A stretch of 64,000 nt of DNA from Spirosoma aureum. GTDB taxonomy: Bacteria > Bacteroidota > Bacteroidia > Cytophagales > Spirosomataceae. This document shows positions 45,312-54,389 of this stretch, piece after piece. Positions within the stretch are counted from its first letter, which is position 1, and the number at the start of each line of letters is the position of its first letter. Under the pieces are notes generated by a model that was given only the letters and a program-made list of their open reading frames with translations, did not search any database and had not been told where the DNA came from. The DNA lies in the NCBI RefSeq assembly GCF_011604685.1, contig NZ_CP050063.1:8411001-8475000 (forward strand). Direction: 5' to 3'. The position numbers and the translations under genes are program-made.

Positions 45312-45748
45312 CCCCAACGATTGCCTCCTCAGATGCCGAGATCCGGCGTTGTCTGCCGGCCATTCTGGCCCTGCGTTCACACCTGACAGCCGATCAGGCT
45401 TTTGACCAAATCCAATTGCAGCAGGAAAATGACCGGTTTGTGCTGGCCTTCATCGATGAAGGCGACGCGTCGAAACCGGCCCCCGCCGTAGTTGGCTATC
45501 GGTATATGAATCTTCTCTATAGTGGTAAAACGCTCTATATTGATGATCTATCCACGCTTCCCGAAGCGCGTGGCAAGGGTTATGCCAGTCTGTTGATTGA
45601 TTTTGTCATTGAGCAGGCCAGGCAATCGGGTTGCCAGTGCGTCTCGTTAGACTCGGGTCAGAATCCCGCCCGCTACGACGCGCACCGGCTTTATCTGAAC
45701 AAGCGCTTTAATATTGCCAGTCACCATTTCAAGCTGGATTTGCAATAA
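45308..45748 (+). CDS. GNAT-family N-acetyltransferase
   Basis: 146 aa. The acetyl-CoA site is in LYIDDLSTLPEARGKGYASLLIDFVIEQA (R-G-K-G-Y-A), followed by CVSLDSGQNPARYDAHRLYLNKRF. Acyl acceptor unknown. The start overlaps hemC by 4 bp (ATGA), so the two are translationally coupled. Confidence 0.9.
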   Translation: MTPTIASSDAEIRRCLPAILALRSHLTADQAFDQIQLQQENDRFVLAFIDEGDASKPAPAVVGYRYMNLLYSGKTLYIDDLSTLPEARGKGYASLLIDFVIEQARQSGCQCVSLDSGQNPARYDAHRLYLNKRFNIASHHFKLDLQ

Positions 45749-45808
45749 CATTGCAAATCAGCGAATTTGCGTTTGCCTTTTTTGACCAAACAGTGTTCAT
45801 CAGCAACC

Positions 45809-47035
45809 ATGAATTTATTCAGAATTAGTTGGAGCAACCTTAAAGACAAACCACTGAGCAGTTTCCTGAGCGGCCTGCTGATGACCTTTGGCATCACAAT
45901 TATTTCGCTACTGCTCCTGCTCAACAAGCAGTTAGACGATCAGTTCAGGAAAAATATTAAAGGAATAGACATGGTTCTGGGCGCGAAAGGAAGCCCATTG
46001 CAATTGATTCTGTCGAGTATTTACCAGATCGATTCGCCAACGGGTAACATTCCACTGGAGGAGGCCGAAAAACTGACCCGAAACCCGATGATCAAAACGG
46101 CCATTCCACTGTCTATGGGCGACAACTACCGCTCGTTTCGTATCATTGGCACCAATAAAAAATACATTGACCATTTCGGCGCTACCATCGGCCAGGGTCG
46201 GCTATTTCAGCAGGATCTGGAGACCGTGATTGGTCCGCGCGTGGCTGAAGTTGCCGGGCTGAAACTCGGCGATACCTTCGCCGGATCGCATGGTCTGGAT
46301 GCCGAAGGGGAAGAACACGCAGATACAAAATACAAGGTTGTCGGTATCCTGAATCCAAGCAATACGGTTGCGGATCAGCTTATTCTGACACCTATATCGA
46401 GCGTATGGGCCATTCATGAGCACCACGAGGAGCATGGGGAAGAACACCATGAGGAAGGTGAAGCCCATGAGGAAGAAGGCCATGAAGAAGCCCCGCGCGA
46501 AATAACGAGTATGCTCATTCAGTTCCGGAATCCGCTGGGCATGATGATTGCGCGCGGTATCAACACGAACACCAAGCTACAGGCGGCTCTGCCCAATATT
46601 GAGATCAATCGGTTGTTTTCACTGCTTGGTGTGGGCGTTGAAACGCTACGAGGGCTGGCCATTGTGATCATGCTCATTTCGGGAGTCAGTGTATTTGTAT
46701 CACTCTACAATTCGTTAAAGGAGCGTCGGTATGAAATGGCACTGATGCTGTCAATGGGAGCTACGCGCGTGCAGTTATTTGGGATGCTACTGCTCGAAGG
46801 CCTGGTTTTAGCCCTGATCGGTTTTGGATTGGGCATACTGCTTAGTCGGGTTGGCTTGTGGCTTTTTTCGAACAGTGTCTCGTCGGAATATCACTATAAT
46901 CTGGCGGCATTCAGCATTTTACCCGAAGAATGGGCCTTGCTGGGTGTCGCTATCGGAATTGGCCTGCTGGCTGCGGCCTTGCCTGCGCTGGGCGTTTATC
47001 GCATGAATATTTCCCGAACGCTGGCCGAAGATTAA
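45809..47035 (+). CDS. MacB/FtsX-type ABC transporter permease with His-rich loop
   Basis: 408 aa from the ATG at 45809. An N-terminal membrane helix (FLSGLLMTFGITIISLLLLLN) is followed by a periplasmic domain and three C-terminal helices with the FtsX pattern (VSVFVSLYNSLKERRYEMALMLSMGATRVQLF). Residues about 201-231 are a His/Glu-rich run (IHEHHEEHGEEHHEEG), likely metal-binding. No ATPase gene is adjacent. Confidence 0.88.
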   Translation: MNLFRISWSNLKDKPLSSFLSGLLMTFGITIISLLLLLNKQLDDQFRKNIKGIDMVLGAKGSPLQLILSSIYQIDSPTGNIPLEEAEKLTRNPMIKTAIPLSMGDNYRSFRIIGTNKKYIDHFGATIGQGRLFQQDLETVIGPRVAEVAGLKLGDTFAGSHGLDAEGEEHADTKYKVVGILNPSNTVADQLILTPISSVWAIHEHHEEHGEEHHEEGEAHEEEGHEEAPREITSMLIQFRNPLGMMIARGINTNTKLQAALPNIEINRLFSLLGVGVETLRGLAIVIMLISGVSVFVSLYNSLKERRYEMALMLSMGATRVQLFGMLLLEGLVLALIGFGLGILLSRVGLWLFSNSVSSEYHYNLAAFSILPEEWALLGVAIGIGLLAAALPALGVYRMNISRTLAED

Positions 47036-47105
47036 GGTTTGTCATGAAGTGGTGGCAGTTTCCAGCATCCGCCCAAACCCAATTTGCCCAATTACTTTAT
47101 TATCA

Positions 47106-48758
47106 ATGATTCAACTGCGTTTTAAAATCTGTTTTCTTTTCCTGATACTAACAACTGTCTCGAATGCCCAGTTGCCGGGTAACGCTGCCCGTTACACCCA
47201 ACCAGGCGTCGATGTTCAGCATTACGCATTCTCACTTACACTCAGCGATTCAACCAACCAGATTAAAGGAGAAACTACTATTCGTTTCACTCGTGCCGAC
47301 GACCGGCAAACGGTCTGGTTCGATCTGATTGGTGGCAAAAGCGACTCCCTACAGACTGGCATGAAGGTCAGTGATGTCCATTTATCGGATGGGAAAGCAG
47401 CCCCCTTCAGCCAGCGTAATGATCGGGTATTTATTAATCTTCCACCTGCACAGACCGGACAGTCGACAGAACTGGTCATCCGCTACGCGGGTACGCCCGC
47501 CCGTGGCTTGATCATCAGTCAGAATAAGTTTGGCGAACGTACCTTTTTCGGTGATAACTGGCCCAACAACGCCCGCAACTACCTGCCCGTGATTGATCAT
47601 CCGTCTGATAAAGCGACCTGCGCCTTTACGGTCAATGCTCCGGCCGTCTATCGTATCATTGCGAACGGTAAGTTTCTGGGTGAAAGTGCCTTACCCAATG
47701 GCCGAAAACTGACACGCTGGCAGGAAAATACGCCCATCCCCACGAAAGTAATGGTGATTGGGGCCGCCCGGTTTGCCGTTGAAGAGGTCGGCTCAGTAAG
47801 TAACGTGCCGGTTCAGAGCTGGCTCTATCCGAAAGACAGTCAGAAGGGATTTGTTGACTACCGCCCTGCTAAAGAGATTCTTCAGTATTTCATTGAGAAG
47901 ATTGGACCCTATTCGTACGAGAAACTGGCGAATGTTGAATCTACCACCATTTTCGGCGGTATGGAAAATGCCAGCTGTATTTTCTATAACGAAAAGGTCA
48001 TTGTCGGCCATAAAGATTCGGATGTAGAAGCGCTGCTGGCCCATGAGATTGCACACCAGTGGTTCGGCAACTCGGCCACCGAAGCCGACTGGTCGCAGTT
48101 GTGGCTAAGCGAAGGATTTGCCACCTATTTTTCGGCGCTCTACCTCGAACATGCCTACGGAAAAGACACGCTCAACGCAGTGTTGAACCAGAATAAAGGA
48201 CAGATTTTACGCTATACGGCCCTTAAGCCAAAAGGGACCATCGTCGACTCGACCACGACAAACCTGATGGATTTGCTGAACCCAAATTCCTATCAGAAAG
48301 GGGGTTGGGTGCTGCATATGCTTCGCCACGAACTCGGCGACGATATATTCTGGAAAGGTATCCGGGCTTATTATGAGAAATTCCGCAATGCCAACGCCCA
48401 TTCAAGCGATTTTCAGGCGGTGATGGAAAGCGTGTCGGGCAAAAAACTGGGAACGTTTTTCCAGCAATGGCTCTATCAACCCGGCTACCCTGAACTGGTC
48501 TGGAATTCGAACTATGATGCAACTAAAAAGACGCTGGTCATCGACGTACGACAGGCACAACGTTCAGGTGCCCTCTTCACCATTCCGCTCTCTTTCAGCA
48601 TCCGCGACGGTAATGGTCGTGAAATTTCCCGTATTGTCCGTCTAACCATGACCGAGTCTACACAGACCTTCACGGTTCCACTGGTAGTCAAACCCGCTTC
48701 GGTGGTCATCGACCCCGACAACACGGTATTGATGCGGGCTGTGCAAATGGGTAAGTAA
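47106..48758 (+). CDS. Exported M1-family zinc aminopeptidase
   Basis: 550 aa from the ATG at 47106; 19 upstream residues are omitted because the signal peptide starts here. M1 signatures: GGMENAS substrate motif and H313-E-I-A-H317 with E336 (WLSEGF) as third zinc ligand. It hydrolyses N-terminal residues of peptides outside the cytoplasm. It follows the ABC permease after a 70-base gap. Confidence 0.94.
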   Translation: MIQLRFKICFLFLILTTVSNAQLPGNAARYTQPGVDVQHYAFSLTLSDSTNQIKGETTIRFTRADDRQTVWFDLIGGKSDSLQTGMKVSDVHLSDGKAAPFSQRNDRVFINLPPAQTGQSTELVIRYAGTPARGLIISQNKFGERTFFGDNWPNNARNYLPVIDHPSDKATCAFTVNAPAVYRIIANGKFLGESALPNGRKLTRWQENTPIPTKVMVIGAARFAVEEVGSVSNVPVQSWLYPKDSQKGFVDYRPAKEILQYFIEKIGPYSYEKLANVESTTIFGGMENASCIFYNEKVIVGHKDSDVEALLAHEIAHQWFGNSATEADWSQLWLSEGFATYFSALYLEHAYGKDTLNAVLNQNKGQILRYTALKPKGTIVDSTTTNLMDLLNPNSYQKGGWVLHMLRHELGDDIFWKGIRAYYEKFRNANAHSSDFQAVMESVSGKKLGTFFQQWLYQPGYPELVWNSNYDATKKTLVIDVRQAQRSGALFTIPLSFSIRDGNGREISRIVRLTMTESTQTFTVPLVVKPASVVIDPDNTVLMRAVQMGK

Positions 48759-48773
48759 ATTAGCTAACCAAAA

Positions 48774-48802
48774 AAAACCACGACGCAATGTGCCGTGGTT
48801 TT
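48774..48802. terminator. Bidirectional terminator between the M1 peptidase and a small exported protein gene
   Basis: AAAACCACG (48774-48782) and CGTGGTTTT (48794-48802), with further partial pairing inside. Flanking A- and T-runs suit both converging genes. Confidence 0.75.
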
Positions 48803-48827
48803 CCTCCTACTCTACTTTCCCTGTCAA

Positions 48828-49238
48828 TTAATTCAGTGTCAGTGTGCGCGATGTGGCCTGTGTAGGCTGCGTTTTCAGCGTAACCGGATAGAGCGCTACG
48901 TCGTTACCGCTAATAACCTGAACGCTATAGTTACCATCCTCCAGAGCGGTCAGATCGAACTGGAAATGGAACGTACCCTGTTTTTTGCTGATCTGCTGTT
49001 CGGCCAGTCTGGTGCCCTGTGCATCCTTCAGGTAGATGGTCATTGTTTGTCCCGGTTCCCGTTCAACAACGACATGTAGTTTAGAAGACTTTGTCGTTGA
49101 AGGATAAACCGCCACTTTGTACGAGTTTGTAATCACAGTGGGGTTAGCTGATGTAGTCGATTTCGTGACTACATCTGATGCAAAAGTAGCCGTACTTAAA
49201 AGCAGGGCCGTCAGTAATGATTGAGCAATTAATTTCAT
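48828..49238 (-). CDS. Small exported beta-rich protein
   Basis: 136 aa. The Sec signal ends near residue 21 (TFA). The remainder (LHVVVEREPGQTMTIYLKDAQGTRLAEQQISKKQGTFHFQFDLTALEDGNYSVQV) is an Ig-like sandwich resembling type IX secretion tails, but it is not attached to a larger cargo. Function unknown. It has a strong promoter at 49279-49309. Confidence 0.82.
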   Translation of the reverse strand: MKLIAQSLLTALLLSTATFASDVVTKSTTSANPTVITNSYKVAVYPSTTKSSKLHVVVEREPGQTMTIYLKDAQGTRLAEQQISKKQGTFHFQFDLTALEDGNYSVQVISGNDVALYPVTLKTQPTQATSRTLTLN

Positions 49239-49600
49239 GATCTGTTCGTATTTGTTGTTTTTGGCTAAAAGATTGAGTCAAAGGTATAACGCCCTAAAGG
49301 CTTCGTAAACAGCCTGTTGAACGAACTGCATAAAACACCCACTGAACAGTTTAAATTGACTCATCAAGCGTATTCGATTCTTCCTGAAAATCGCAAGCGC
49401 CTGATGAATCGGGATGTTACAAGAATCGGGGTTTGCCCATTTTCTTGAGTTTGTGAAGAAATAACCCTAAATCGTACGGGAGATAATCGGAGCCAGGAAA
49501 GCCAATTGTCCATCAATGGGCTAAACGAACTTCCGGCTTGATGGTTTCTCTTGTAAATGAACTCAACAACCACAGCTAAGCTCAAACGGCATTAACCACA
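49239..49600. promoter_or_regulatory. Divergent region with promoter for the small exported protein
   Basis: No gene in these 362 bases. On the minus strand TTTA (49309-49306), 19 bases, then TACCTTTG (49286-49279) is a close match to the Bacteroidota TTTG-N19-21-TAnnTTTG promoter. A near-inverted repeat TCATCAAGCG (49361-49370) / CGCCTGATGA (49398-49407) lies nearer cystathionine beta-synthase. Confidence 0.6.
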
Positions 49601-50992
49601 ATGAACTACTATAACTCCATCATCGATACCATCGGAAACACCCCCCTGGTAAAACTCAATAAAGTCACGAAAGGCATCCGGGGAACGGTTCTGGCTAAAG
49701 TCGAGTATTTCAATCCGGGCAACTCTGTTAAAGATCGAATCGCCGTTCGCATGATTGAAGATGCGGAAGCAAAGGGGCTTCTGAAACCCGGCGGAACCAT
49801 CATCGAAGGCACGAGTGGCAACACGGGAATGGGTCTTGCACTGGCGGCCATCGGCAAAGGTTATAAGTGCATTTTTACAATGGCCGACAAGCAGTCGCAG
49901 GAGAAGATCGACATTCTGCGGGCGGTTGGTGCCGAGGTCGTCGTGTGCCCAACCAACGTTGCGCCCGACGATCCACGTTCGTATTACTCCGTCGCGAAGA
50001 AGCTTAACCGTGATATTCCGAACTCGCTGTATCCGAACCAATATGACAACCTCGCCAACACAGCTGCCCATTACGAAACAACCGGCCCTGAACTCTGGCG
50101 CGATACCAATGGCCAGATCACTCATTTTGCAGCTGGCGTCGGCACAGGCGGAACGATCTGCGGCACCTCGAAATTCCTGAAGGAACAAAATCCGGACGTT
50201 GTTTCGATTGGGCTGGACACGTATGGTTCTGTATTCAAGAAATACAAAGAAACGGGTCTGTTCGACGAGGGCGAAATTTATCCATACCTGACCGAAGGTA
50301 TTGGTGAAGACATTCTGCCGCAAAACGTCGATTTCAGCCTGATTGATCATTTCGTGAAAGTTACTGATAAAGACGCGGCCATAATGGCCCGGCGGCTGGC
50401 TCGCGAAGAAGGTTTATTTGTGGGCTGGTCGTGCGGCACAGCCGTACATGGTGCGCTGGAATGGGCTAAAGAGAACCTTACCGACAACGACGTGCTAGTG
50501 ATCTTACTGCCCGATCATGGTACACGCTATCTGGCCAAGATTTACAATGATAGCTGGATGAAGGATCACGGTTTTCTGGAAGATCGGGCATTTAAAACCG
50601 CGCGCGATATTATTCACAACAAAAACGGCCGGATCGACGGATCAGCGCCACAGCTAACGACCATTGGATCAGGCGTTTCGGTAGGGCAGGCCATTCATGT
50701 ATTGAATCGGCATAGCATTTCGCAGATCCCGGTTACCGATGAAGCAGGACACATTATCGGTAGCCTTACGGATTCTACGATTCTTACCAAGCTCATCGAA
50801 GACCCAGCGGTGAAGGATAAACCAGTAAGTCAGGTAATGGATAAACCGTTTAAGTTCGTTGGCCTGGACAACACCATCGACTCCCTGTCGTCGCTGATTG
50901 ACCGCGACAACAAAGCCCTGCTCGTCCGCGACGAAAGAGAACAGGTACATATCATCACTCAGGCTGATCTTTTAGCCGCCATGACAAACTGA
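49601..50992 (+). CDS. Cystathionine beta-synthase (PLP enzyme with CBS domains)
   Basis: 463 aa. K44 in NSVKDR is the PLP lysine; EGTSGNTGMGLA binds the phosphate and GVGTGGTICG completes the fold-type II core. Two CBS domains at about 345-460 (ISQIPVTDEAGHIIGSLTD, ALLVRDEREQVHIITQADL) suggest nucleotide control. It could make cystathionine or cysteine; the CBS tail favours the former. Confidence 0.94.
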   Translation: MNYYNSIIDTIGNTPLVKLNKVTKGIRGTVLAKVEYFNPGNSVKDRIAVRMIEDAEAKGLLKPGGTIIEGTSGNTGMGLALAAIGKGYKCIFTMADKQSQEKIDILRAVGAEVVVCPTNVAPDDPRSYYSVAKKLNRDIPNSLYPNQYDNLANTAAHYETTGPELWRDTNGQITHFAAGVGTGGTICGTSKFLKEQNPDVVSIGLDTYGSVFKKYKETGLFDEGEIYPYLTEGIGEDILPQNVDFSLIDHFVKVTDKDAAIMARRLAREEGLFVGWSCGTAVHGALEWAKENLTDNDVLVILLPDHGTRYLAKIYNDSWMKDHGFLEDRAFKTARDIIHNKNGRIDGSAPQLTTIGSGVSVGQAIHVLNRHSISQIPVTDEAGHIIGSLTDSTILTKLIEDPAVKDKPVSQVMDKPFKFVGLDNTIDSLSSLIDRDNKALLVRDEREQVHIITQADLLAAMTN

Positions 50993-50995
50993 ACG

Positions 50996-51050
50996 TAGAG
51001 GTCGCTTTGCTGAAGCAGCAACGACTTATGGATCTGCAAAGCGACCTCTA
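50996..51050. repeat. Hairpin after cystathionine beta-synthase
   Basis: Perfect 15-bp arms TAGAGGTCGCTTTGC (50996-51010) and its complement (51036-51050) with a 25-nt loop. The outer end AGGTC and loop motif GAAGCAGCA faintly recall the hairpin family, but the CCACGGTT core is absent. It ends four bases before a weak start at 51054. Confidence 0.75.
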
Positions 51051-51092
51051 AGTATGTATTGCTTAAATTTTTGTAGTATTGTACTAAATCGC

Positions 51093-51704
51093 ATGGCCAT
51101 GGCAACAGAAGCAGCAACTCAGGCGCTTGAAGTCGCCCAGCAAATACCTTCCTACCTGATTTACGAAACACTCAACGGGCGTCCTTTATACAGAAAGGGC
51201 TATAAGGAGGTATTAGCTAAACGGAAAACTCCCGGTGAAATCATGGGTTGCAGCGACCTACAGGCAATTATTGTCTCTACATTACATTTGTATCTGGGTA
51301 ATCATATTAACCGAAAAGCGTATTGGGTAGTCACCAATGAGCCTGGCCTTCACCTCAAGCTAGGCGACAATCTGTCGAATGACATTGCGCTCTACGAAAA
51401 AGAAAAAGTAACCGTCAAAGGGAAGTTCTTCGACGTTGCGCCCAGAGTTGTTGTCGAAGTCGATATCAAAGTAGACCTCGAAGCATTCCCGGCAATGGAG
51501 CAGGATTATATCTACGCCAAAACCCAGGCCATGCTCAACTTCGGAACAGAACGTGTTATCTGGATTACGACCCAATCCCGAAAAATATTCGTGGCTACTC
51601 AGGGAGAAAACTGGCTGACCCTCAACTGGGAGGCTACAGTTCCAGTACTTGATACGGTAACACTGAACGTAGCCGCCCTCCTCACCGAAGAAGGCGTCCT
51701 ATAG
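51093..51704 (+). CDS. Uma2-family (DUF820) PD-(D/E)XK nuclease-fold protein
   Basis: 203 aa from the ATG at 51093 (a second ATG is two codons in). The DUF820 core is visible: GDNLSNDIALYEKE, VAPRVVVEVDIK with the catalytic Asp and Glu positions, and FGTERVIWITTQSRKIFV. The family is a large nuclease-fold group of unproven function, often in many copies. Only one base separates its stop from the rsgA stop. Confidence 0.85.
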   Translation: MAMATEAATQALEVAQQIPSYLIYETLNGRPLYRKGYKEVLAKRKTPGEIMGCSDLQAIIVSTLHLYLGNHINRKAYWVVTNEPGLHLKLGDNLSNDIALYEKEKVTVKGKFFDVAPRVVVEVDIKVDLEAFPAMEQDYIYAKTQAMLNFGTERVIWITTQSRKIFVATQGENWLTLNWEATVPVLDTVTLNVAALLTEEGVL

Positions 51705-51705
51705 A

Positions 51706-52632
51706 TTACCGACGGTTATCTCCTCCCTCCACCATACTGAGGTAACTCATATACCGGCTTTCTGCGATCTCACCTTCAGCAACGGCTTCCTTGATGGCGC
51801 AACCGGGTTCATTGACGTGCAGACAATTGTGAAAACGGCATTGATTCAGGCGATTGCGCATCTCCGGGAAATAATGGCTGATTTCTTCCTTTGCGGTATC
51901 CATTAAACCCAGCTCCTTGATGCCCGGCGTATCGATAATGTAGGTTTCGGGGGCCAGTTCAAACATTTCAGCGAACGTTGTGGTATGAACACCTTTATTG
52001 GCAAAGGTAGAAACCTCATTCGTTCGCAGGTTCAGATCGGGTGCAATAGCGTTTACGAGCGAGGATTTACCAACACCCGAATGCCCGGATAGTAAGGTCA
52101 CTTTTTGGTTAAGCAACTCCCGGAATGCATCCACACCTTCGCCCTCCGTTGCCGACGTAGCCAGACATTGGTAACCGATGCTTTCATACATATCCATGAT
52201 TTCCTGCTGATAGGCCAGTCCTTCGTCATTCAGAATATCGGTTTTGTTGAAAACGACAGCGGTCGGGATTCGAAACGATTCGGCCGACACCAGAAACCGA
52301 TCAATAAAACCAAGTGAGGTCCGGGGCAATGTAAGCGTTGCCAGCAACACTGCCTGGTCGAGGTTCGCAGCCAGAATATGCCCATGCGCCGTTTTATGAA
52401 CCGACTGGCGGATGATGTAATTTTCGCGGGGCGAAATATCTGTGATAACCGCCGTGTTTTCGGCTTCATCCTCAATATCGAACGTTACCCGATCGCCCAC
52501 GGCAATTGGGTTCGTAACTTTCAGGCCTTTGATCTTGAACTTGCCCTTTAGCCGTCCCTGAAAAATATGGCCATCCTCGTCGCGAATATCGTACCAGGAA
52601 CCCGTAGAGCGTATGATTAATCCTTGTTTCAA
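51706..52632 (-). CDS. rsgA: Ribosome small-subunit-dependent GTPase A
   Basis: 308 aa from a TTG start; no in-frame ATG precedes it and the first residues match the family. It shows the circularly permuted GTPase order: NKTD (G4), then GHSGVGKSSL (G1), then DTPGIKEL (G3), with an N-terminal OB domain and a C-terminal zinc site CRFHNCLHVNEPGC. It acts in late 30S maturation. Confidence 0.95.
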   Translation of the reverse strand: MKQGLIIRSTGSWYDIRDEDGHIFQGRLKGKFKIKGLKVTNPIAVGDRVTFDIEDEAENTAVITDISPRENYIIRQSVHKTAHGHILAANLDQAVLLATLTLPRTSLGFIDRFLVSAESFRIPTAVVFNKTDILNDEGLAYQQEIMDMYESIGYQCLATSATEGEGVDAFRELLNQKVTLLSGHSGVGKSSLVNAIAPDLNLRTNEVSTFANKGVHTTTFAEMFELAPETYIIDTPGIKELGLMDTAKEEISHYFPEMRNRLNQCRFHNCLHVNEPGCAIKEAVAEGEIAESRYMSYLSMVEGGDNRR

Positions 52633-52683
52633 TAGATGAAAAGCGAAAGAGTGAATGAGTAAAAAAATGAAATGCCAGCGCGT

Positions 52684-53964
52684 TTAGTAGTCGGGCTTTT
52701 GCTTATTCAGTCTTTCGCTCATTAAATGCGTTACAACCTGCATAACCTGCGCCGTTGCGCCAATGTTCCGTTGCACATAATTACGGCTGATTTGGGCTGT
52801 ATCAGCGGAGTCGACATACTGTCTTGTGAATAGTTCAAGCAACTCTTTGGCAGTAGTGATCGGAAAAGCAGCTCCTTCAGTTACCAAATCTACGGCTTCC
52901 TGAAACTTATCATAGTCGGGACCGAAAAAGATCGGCATGCCAAAGGTAGCCGCTTCCAGAATATTGTGAAGCCCTTGCTTAAATGCTCCGCCAATGTAGG
53001 CAAACTCACCGTACTGATAAAGGGATGATAACATACCTACGTTATCGATAAAGAGAACCTCGAATGACGGAATCGTCGATTGATCAAACGAGGACAACTG
53101 AGTTTGGGAGAACCGTACTGAGGGTTGGTTTAGCTCGGTACGCCATTTTTCAATCTCTTCGTCGTGGATTTCGTGCGGAGCGATAATCGCTTTCAGCGGT
53201 TTGTCAAACTGGTTCAGGAATGGGATCAGTACCTTCATATCGTCCGGCCAGGCGCTACCTATGACCAGCACAGGCATACCATTTTTAAATGCTTTGGCAA
53301 CTGGAATATCTTTCTTAGCAGTTGCTACCTGCGCCACCCGATCAAAGCGCGTATCGCCCGCCAGGGTTACGCGCGTTAGACTTATGCTCTTGAGCAACGT
53401 CAGCGATTCCTGGTTCTGCACCAGAATGTGATCGAAATAATGGAGCATAGTCCGATAAAAGCCGCCATATGATTTAAAAAAAAGCTGATCCGGACGAAAG
53501 ATTGCGGAGAACGAAATCACCGGCACCAGTGCAGCGCTTAATTCACGGAGGTAGTTGTACCAGAATTCATATTTGATGAAAAAGGCAATCTGTGGCTTTA
53601 CAATGGTTACGAATGATCGCGCATTTGCGGGCGAATCGACCGGCAGGTACATGATAAAGTCAGCCCCATCGTAGTTTTTTCGTACTTCATAGCCCGAAGG
53701 CGAAAAAAAAGTTAGCAGAATTTTATAGCCAGGGTATTGAGTTCGAAATGCTTCGATTACCGGACGTCCCTGTTCAAATTCACCTAGTGAAGCCGCATGA
53801 AACCAGGCAATTGGGCTGTTGTTACCCGCAAGTTTTGCAGTCAGGTTACTGATCCAGTTGCGTCGACCATCGACCCATTGCCGGGCTTTAGGGTTAAATG
53901 GAGCCACTAGACGCAGTAAATTCTGATAAACAAAAATGCCCGTGTTATAAAATCCAGCAAACAA
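52684..53964 (-). CDS. waaA: 3-deoxy-D-manno-octulosonic acid transferase
   Basis: 426 aa from a TTG start; no in-frame ATG is close by. GT-B fold: HAASLGEFEQGRPVIE holds the catalytic Glu, with GSAWPDD, APHEIHDEEIEKW and YIGGAFKQGLHNILEAATFG. It moves Kdo to lipid A at the inner membrane; the first helix (FAGFYNTGIFVYQNLLRL) is the membrane anchor. Confidence 0.93.
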   Translation of the reverse strand: MFAGFYNTGIFVYQNLLRLVAPFNPKARQWVDGRRNWISNLTAKLAGNNSPIAWFHAASLGEFEQGRPVIEAFRTQYPGYKILLTFFSPSGYEVRKNYDGADFIMYLPVDSPANARSFVTIVKPQIAFFIKYEFWYNYLRELSAALVPVISFSAIFRPDQLFFKSYGGFYRTMLHYFDHILVQNQESLTLLKSISLTRVTLAGDTRFDRVAQVATAKKDIPVAKAFKNGMPVLVIGSAWPDDMKVLIPFLNQFDKPLKAIIAPHEIHDEEIEKWRTELNQPSVRFSQTQLSSFDQSTIPSFEVLFIDNVGMLSSLYQYGEFAYIGGAFKQGLHNILEAATFGMPIFFGPDYDKFQEAVDLVTEGAAFPITTAKELLELFTRQYVDSADTAQISRNYVQRNIGATAQVMQVVTHLMSERLNKQKPDY

Positions 53965-53989
53965 GCGAATAATCGGTTGGTTATACTTG

Positions 53990-53997
53990 CAAAGCTA
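53990..53997 (-). promoter_or_regulatory. Candidate -7 promoter box for waaA
   Basis: Minus-strand TAGCTTTG is a full TAnnTTTG match, 25 bases upstream of the waaA start. The opposing gene begins at 54027, so the two promoters must overlap. Confidence 0.5.
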
Positions 53998-54026
53998 AAC
54001 ACTTGCTCTCAAACCATTCAAAAACT

Positions 54027-54335
54027 ATGCAATCTTACGATACGCTCACCGAAGCCCTCGATGGCCTCCGCAAACAGGGCTTTACTTTAGACTATAACCT
54101 GAAAAGCGACCGGCTCCATTGCCAGCAGGACGACATTGAACTGCATCCGGCTGATTTCGACATTGTAGACGTGTATCGTTTCGAAGGCATGACTGACCCC
54201 GACGATTCGTCGGTTGTTTATGCGATCGAGTCTAAGTCTGGTCAACGTGGTACCCTAATTGATGCTTATGGACCTTATTCAGAGGCTATCTCGCCTGATA
54301 TGGCGGAGAAACTACGTTACACGCCCAAAGAATGA
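54027..54335 (+). CDS. Small conserved protein of unknown function
   Basis: 102 aa from the ATG at 54027 (MQSYDTLTEALDGLRKQGF). Soluble, acidic. Relatives in Bacteroidota are often labelled phosphoribosylpyrophosphate synthetase, but the protein is far too short for that enzyme, and no PRPP loop is visible. The name should not be trusted. Probably transcribed with ytxJ. Confidence 0.8.
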   Translation: MQSYDTLTEALDGLRKQGFTLDYNLKSDRLHCQQDDIELHPADFDIVDVYRFEGMTDPDDSSVVYAIESKSGQRGTLIDAYGPYSEAISPDMAEKLRYTPKE

Positions 54336-54389
54336 CGAACTTTTCAGACGAAAAATCGCTTTTACGTCAACAGAATGTGTGTTGATACA

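Noticed and set aside
49592..50350. 252-aa open frame antisense to cystathionine beta-synthase
   Set aside because: It lies wholly opposite a clear PLP-enzyme gene. Its sequence has no domain pattern and mirrors the codon structure of the sense gene.
54027..54335. Phosphoribosylpyrophosphate synthetase as the name for the 102-aa protein
   Set aside because: The real enzyme is about 310 aa with a PRPP loop; none is present. The label is likely a propagated error.
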